From the NCBI GenBank assembly GCA_026129255.1, contig JAHCIJ010000001.1, positions 798,949 through 862,948 on the forward strand: DNA of 64,000 nucleotides, in the 5' to 3' direction. Position 1 is the first letter of the stretch. The number at the start of each line of letters is the position of its first letter. The position numbers were made by a program, and so were the translations under genes. Below the pieces are notes generated by a model. It did not search any database. It worked only from the letters and a program-made list of their open reading frames with translations, and was not told the origin of the DNA. Below, piece by piece: positions 60,478 to 64,000 of this stretch. The DNA comes from Anaerolineales bacterium. GTDB lineage: Bacteria > Chloroflexota > Anaerolineae > Anaerolineales > UBA11579.

Positions 60478-63400
60478 TTACGGCGCCGGTTCGATGCTCA
60501 TCAGCACCGCCCTGGCGGCCACACGCCACTGGTAGGTGTCGGTTCTCTCGTCGTACCCCTGGCAGGTCAGCAAGGTGAGCCAGGCAAAGTCCCTTTCAGG
60601 CTGCAGCATGGAGATGTCCTCCGGCTTCGTGCGCTCGACCCGGCGTACCTCGTAGGTGTACTTGTATCCTTCGGAGTACACGACCACACGGTCACCCCAG
60701 GTCAGCGTGTGCAGGTCCACAAACGGCCCGGGGAGCCCGTTGGGCAGGTACACGTGCGCGGTCAGCACCGAGTTGCCGGTCAGGGTCGGGTAAGCCGTGC
60801 CCTCCAGATAGCCGACCTCCTGATTGAGCCAGGTGACATCCCACTCCCCGCCCTGCAGCGGCACACCGACGATCGATGTGGCCACGTTGAGCCGCGGGAT
60901 CTCCAAACGCAGGCCGCCGAGCTCCTGATATGGCGGCGCGGCCAGCTCCGGAATGGCGGTGACTCGCCCAGGAGCAAAGCCGGTTTGCGGCAGCTCTGGC
61001 ACAGTGATCGCCAGGCTGGCTGCAGTCGCATACGGGTTGAGCGGGTCGCCCGGCAAGTAGGAGCGCTCGTTCGAGAATGCGTTGTAGGGCGACTGCGGCA
61101 GGCTCACCGGGCCAGGCAGGCTGCTCCAGGCCACCAGGGCCTCATTGACCAGGGACATGCCGGGCACAACATTGCCGGCGCGCACCTGGAATTCGATCAC
61201 CGAGTTGGTGCCATCATTCAGGAAGTCATCCCAGGTGATCTCGAGGGTGAATGGGCCAGTCTGCGCCATCAGCGTGGGGACCTGGCCAGAGACGTGCCGG
61301 ATGCTGCCTGGGATGTAGTTCAGCCCCACCGGCAGGGTGTCCGTGAGCACAGCGTTGAAGGTGTCGCTCAAGCTATTGGCCGAATGGTTGACCACCAAAC
61401 GGAAGGTAAGGATCTCGCCCGGCATGACCACATCAGAGCTGACCGACATAGCCAGAGCCAGCTGAGGCTCAACAATGATGATGTCATTCGCAGAGGTGTC
61501 CAGCACGCCGCCGCGCCATTCCCAGGAAAGGTCGTTGTCCAGCGGCACACCGCTCACGTTGGACTCGATGTTCAATACCACCACATCGTAACGAATGGTG
61601 ATGGTTTCATTGGTGAGGCCAAGATTGTTGACCTCCTCAAAGTCCAGCACCATGCGGCGCCCCTCATCTTGCGGGTCTGGGCTGCCCGCTGGCGTCTCTT
61701 CAAAGACGGCCAGGCCGCAGATCGCCCCGAAACCGCCCACCACCGTGGTGGTAAGCGTCACGTTGGAGGCGACCACGTCCGTGCAATTCAAGAAGGCCAA
61801 ACCCTTGGACAGGGTGTCGATCACGAACATATCGTCCAAGCGGCCCGGCGGGATGGTGAGCGTAGCTTCGTAGCTGACGATCTCGCCAATGGCTACATCC
61901 GGGTCGGTGGTGAACAGCTGGTTGGTGGCAGTCACCACCTTGGTGAGATTGCCATTCTGCAGCGTGACCAACTGGTCAGTATCATCGTCCACGTTGTTGG
62001 CCGGGGTCGGGTCAACGCCATTGGTGCCGTCATCGTCCACTTCAACCGAGTTGGTGATCTGCGTCACACCCACGGGGATGGGGTCATTGACCTGCACGGT
62101 GAGCGTGCGCGTCACCGTGTCACCAGCGGGCAGGTCGAACAGCGGCCAGGTAACTACGCCAGCCAATTCGCTGCCGCCATCGCTGGCCGAAAGGAAGGTC
62201 ACATCCGCTGGCAGCGTGTCGATAACCTCCACATTGGTGGAACCCTTGTTGCCCACGTTGCTGATGGTGAGCGTGTAGGTGAGCACGCTGCCCGGCGCCA
62301 CAATGGTGAGCCCGTCATCCTTGGTGATCTCCAAGTCAATGTCGGCCACTAGCGGCGTATCCACCGTGCTGGTGTTATCCGTCGGATTCTCGTCATCGCC
62401 ATGCGTGCCATCATCAGTGATGGTGGCGGTGTTGGTGACGTGCGTGACACCAGCCGGGAACGGATTGTTGAGCGTGAGCACAAAGGTAATCGAACCGCTG
62501 TCGCCCGGGTTGAGCAACGGGATGGTTGTGTAGGTGCACGTGCTGCCTGCCAGGTTGTTGGGCAGACAAGTCCAACCCACCGGGCTCAACACAGCATTGA
62601 AAGTAGTGTTCACCGGCACCACATCGCTGATGACCACGTTGGTGGCCGGGCCATTGCCTAGGTTGGTGTAGTTCAACGTGTAAGTGATGTTGTCGCCCGG
62701 TTGCACAGTGACGCCGCCATCATCCTTGACGATGGCGAGGTCGATACCCGTGATCAGCAAGTCCAAGCTGTCGTCGGCGCGGTAATCGTCGACGCCGCCC
62801 CCGCCATTGCGCTCGTTCGGGTCTGCTCCGGGCAGCGAGGTCCAGGTCACCGTGGCATCATTGGTCACGGTGTCGCCCAGGTTCAGCGGCGGGAACAGCA
62901 CCTCGGCATCAAAGGTGACTTGCAGCACACAACCCAGCGGCAGTTCATCCACGCGTACATCAATCGTGTTGCTGCTGCTGTTGCTGGTATCCACCCCAAC
63001 TGCACAATTGAGCGGCGTGGAAGTGAATGCCAGCGAAATCGGATCCACCTGCAGCTCGGCGGGCACATTGTCGGTCAGGACCAAATCCATACCGATCGCA
63101 CTGCTGGTAGGCAGATGGCTGAGCTCCAGCGTGAAGGTGACGACCTGCGAGAGCCCCGGCGTGGGATTGTTGACGCTCTTGACCACCTGCAGCTCCGGCT
63201 CGACCACGGTAACCGTGACCGGCGCGGTGGGTTGCGCCGGGCCGCCAGCCACCTGCAAATTGGCATTGTTGCTCAGGGTGAGGGTGTTCTGATTGCCAGC
63301 CACATTGAGCACCAACACCTGGATACGCAGAATGAAGCTGTTATTGGTCGGGTCATTGTCGCCGGCCACCGTGATGGGGTCAGCGATCTCAATCGTGATC

Positions 63401-64000
63401 GTGTCACCACTGCCGCTGCTGCCGCAGTCAGCGGCACACGACAGGCTCAGGCTGGCGGCATTGATGGCACCGTTGAAGCCAACCACATCCAGGCTTAGGC
63501 TGGGATCAACGTAGGCCAACCCGGCGGGCAAAACGTCTTCGATGCTCAGCGAAGTAGTGGTGCCTTCCGGTAGGGTGACGGTGAAGGCATAGGTAGCCAC
63601 TTCGCCGATGGTGACATCGTTGCCGAGGGTGTGGGCGGCGGAGGTGGCATCCAAGGCTTTGGTGAAGCTGCCCGTGTCAATGTCAAAAGTGGCATCGTCG
63701 GATGTGGCATAGTCGTTCAGGCCACCGCTGCCATCACTGCCATCGCGCTCCCCGCTGGGATTGCCCAACAGCGAAGTCCAGGTGACAGAGCCCGTATTGT
63801 CGATCGTCTGCCCCGGCTGCGCGCCGCTTTGAATGGTGGCCGAGTAGGTAACTATCACACTACCGCCCGGCGGGATCTGCGCGATCTGCAGAGACACCAT
63901 ATTCCCGGAGGAAAGATCCGTCACGCCCGTAGCGCCATTCTGCTCCAGCCAGGCGACAGACAGCAGGTCCAGCGCAAGCTCGCCGGGCAATGTGTCCGCG
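60478..64000 (-). CDS. DUF11-repeat surface protein ending in LPQTG and a sortase domain (5' end outside window)
   Basis: At least 1,173 residues, continuing past the window. Most of the chain is DUF11/isopeptide-type beta-sandwich repeats (VKSVNNPTPGLSQVVTFTLEL, IVKDDGGVTVQPGDNITYTLNYTNLGNGPATNVVISD, ITKDDGLTIVAPGSVLTYTLTISNVGNKGSTNVEVIDTLP), typical of adhesins. Near the C-terminus comes ELPQTGFAPG (LPQTG at 60979-60993), and directly after it a sortase domain: LEIPRLNVATSIVGVPL, NSVLTAHVYLPNGLPGPF (catalytic His), WLTLLTCQGYDE (catalytic Cys near 60563), YQWRVAARAVL (Arg). No membrane helix separates them. Sortases join LPxTG proteins to the wall or to each other; here substrate and enzyme are one chain. 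Confidence 0.85.
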   Translation of the reverse strand, partial: ADTLPGELALDLLSVAWLEQNGATGVTDLSSGNMVSLQIAQIPPGGSVIVTYSATIQSGAQPGQTIDNTGSVTWTSLLGNPSGERDGSDGSGGLNDYATSDDATFDIDTGSFTKALDATSAAHTLGNDVTIGEVATYAFTVTLPEGTTTSLSIEDVLPAGLAYVDPSLSLDVVGFNGAINAASLSLSCAADCGSSGSGDTITIEIADPITVAGDNDPTNNSFILRIQVLVLNVAGNQNTLTLSNNANLQVAGGPAQPTAPVTVTVVEPELQVVKSVNNPTPGLSQVVTFTLELSHLPTSSAIGMDLVLTDNVPAELQVDPISLAFTSTPLNCAVGVDTSNSSSNTIDVRVDELPLGCVLQVTFDAEVLFPPLNLGDTVTNDATVTWTSLPGADPNERNGGGGVDDYRADDSLDLLITGIDLAIVKDDGGVTVQPGDNITYTLNYTNLGNGPATNVVISDVVPVNTTFNAVLSPVGWTCLPNNLAGSTCTYTTIPLLNPGDSGSITFVLTLNNPFPAGVTHVTNTATITDDGTHGDDENPTDNTSTVDTPLVADIDLEITKDDGLTIVAPGSVLTYTLTISNVGNKGSTNVEVIDTLPADVTFLSASDGGSELAGVVTWPLFDLPAGDTVTRTLTVQVNDPIPVGVTQITNSVEVDDDGTNGVDPTPANNVDDDTDQLVTLQNGNLTKVVTATNQLFTTDPDVAIGEIVSYEATLTIPPGRLDDMFVIDTLSKGLAFLNCTDVVASNVTLTTTVVGGFGAICGLAVFEETPAGSPDPQDEGRRMVLDFEEVNNLGLTNETITIRYDVVVLNIESNVSGVPLDNDLSWEWRGGVLDTSANDIIIVEPQLALAMSVSSDVVMPGEILTFRLVVNHSANSLSDTFNAVLTDTLPVGLNYIPGSIRHVSGQVPTLMAQTGPFTLEITWDDFLNDGTNSVIEFQVRAGNVVPGMSLVNEALVAWSSLPGPVSLPQSPYNAFSNERSYLPGDPLNPYATAASLAITVPELPQTGFAPGRVTAIPELAAPPYQELGGLRLEIPRLNVATSIVGVPLQGGEWDVTWLNQEVGYLEGTAYPTLTGNSVLTAHVYLPNGLPGPFVDLHTLTWGDRVVVYSEGYKYTYEVRRVERTKPEDISMLQPERDFAWLTLLTCQGYDERTDTYQWRVAARAVLMSIEPAP

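Noticed and set aside
60289..62352. 687-codon open frame on the plus strand
   Set aside because: Antisense to the DUF11-sortase gene, with the Gly/His/Val-rich composition of a shadow; the minus frame has clear domains.

Overview
The window looks like a chromosomal stretch from an uncultured or little-studied member of the Chloroflexota, most likely class Anaerolineae. This is inferred from gene content and style: high-GC coding sequence, DUF11 surface protein fused to a sortase, class II LysRS, a T-box in front of serS, Thr/Pro-rich lipoprotein stalks, and very many short palindromic repeats between genes. There is no phage, plasmid, transposase, rRNA or CRISPR array. About fifty protein genes and three tRNA genes (Asp, Val, Thr) are present.

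Layout. 1-8.7 kb: smc and rnc with fabF and a threonine-synthase-like gene (minus), molybdopterin genes (a moaD-moaE fusion, a small coupled basic ORF, moaC), then prfB with its programmed frameshift, a CDF transporter, rpmF and fabD. 8.9-16 kb: a GT-C membrane protein, tRNA-Asp, and a tightly coupled GcvT-like plus two flavoprotein operon. 16-21 kb: zinc metallopeptidase, MFS transporter, citrate synthase, DUF2200 and AIM24-like proteins. 21.4-27.7 kb: an unusual locus built from two membrane-protein/radical-SAM pairs (see below). 27.8-38.6 kb: methyltransferases, a UbiA prenyltransferase, a methyltransferase-GT2 fusion, DUF1684, an amine oxidase, an SPFH pair, a class II aldolase and a Nudix hydrolase. 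39-45.4 kb: TolB-like lipoprotein, DUF456, serS (frame broken in this sequence) with T-box, lysS, greA. 45.5-55.9 kb: envelope proteins (solute-binding lipoprotein, LysM/M23 peptidase), tRNAs, GT4, udk, cyclophilin, M20 peptidase. 57-60.3 kb: two ECF sigma-factor operons. 60.5-64 kb: the DUF11/LPQTG/sortase fusion, running off the window.

The best candidate for an undescribed system is 21.4-27.7 kb. A secreted/membrane protein of DUF2207 type ends in a Cys-Ala-Cys tail. Its stop codon overlaps the start of a radical-SAM homologue that contains no cysteine at all and so cannot hold the iron-sulfur cluster. A second, complete radical SAM/SPASM enzyme with its own Gly/Cys tail is followed by a shortened paralogue of the membrane protein. 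Both radical-SAM proteins carry an N-terminal PqqD-like (RRE-like) segment. This suggests modification of a cysteine tail by an active enzyme with a degenerate partner; the function is inference.

The second striking feature is the non-coding DNA. Several repeat families fill the intergenic spaces: islands of 8-nt units that often fold on themselves, 7-nt tandem islands, elements bounded by GTC(A/T)TTGCGAG inverted repeats (one sits in frame inside the GcvT-like gene), CCACAGAT elements, and an array of co-varying hairpins against tRNA-Thr. Many genes have a -10 hexamer only 6-9 nt before the start codon, which points to leaderless transcription alongside ordinary Shine-Dalgarno starts.
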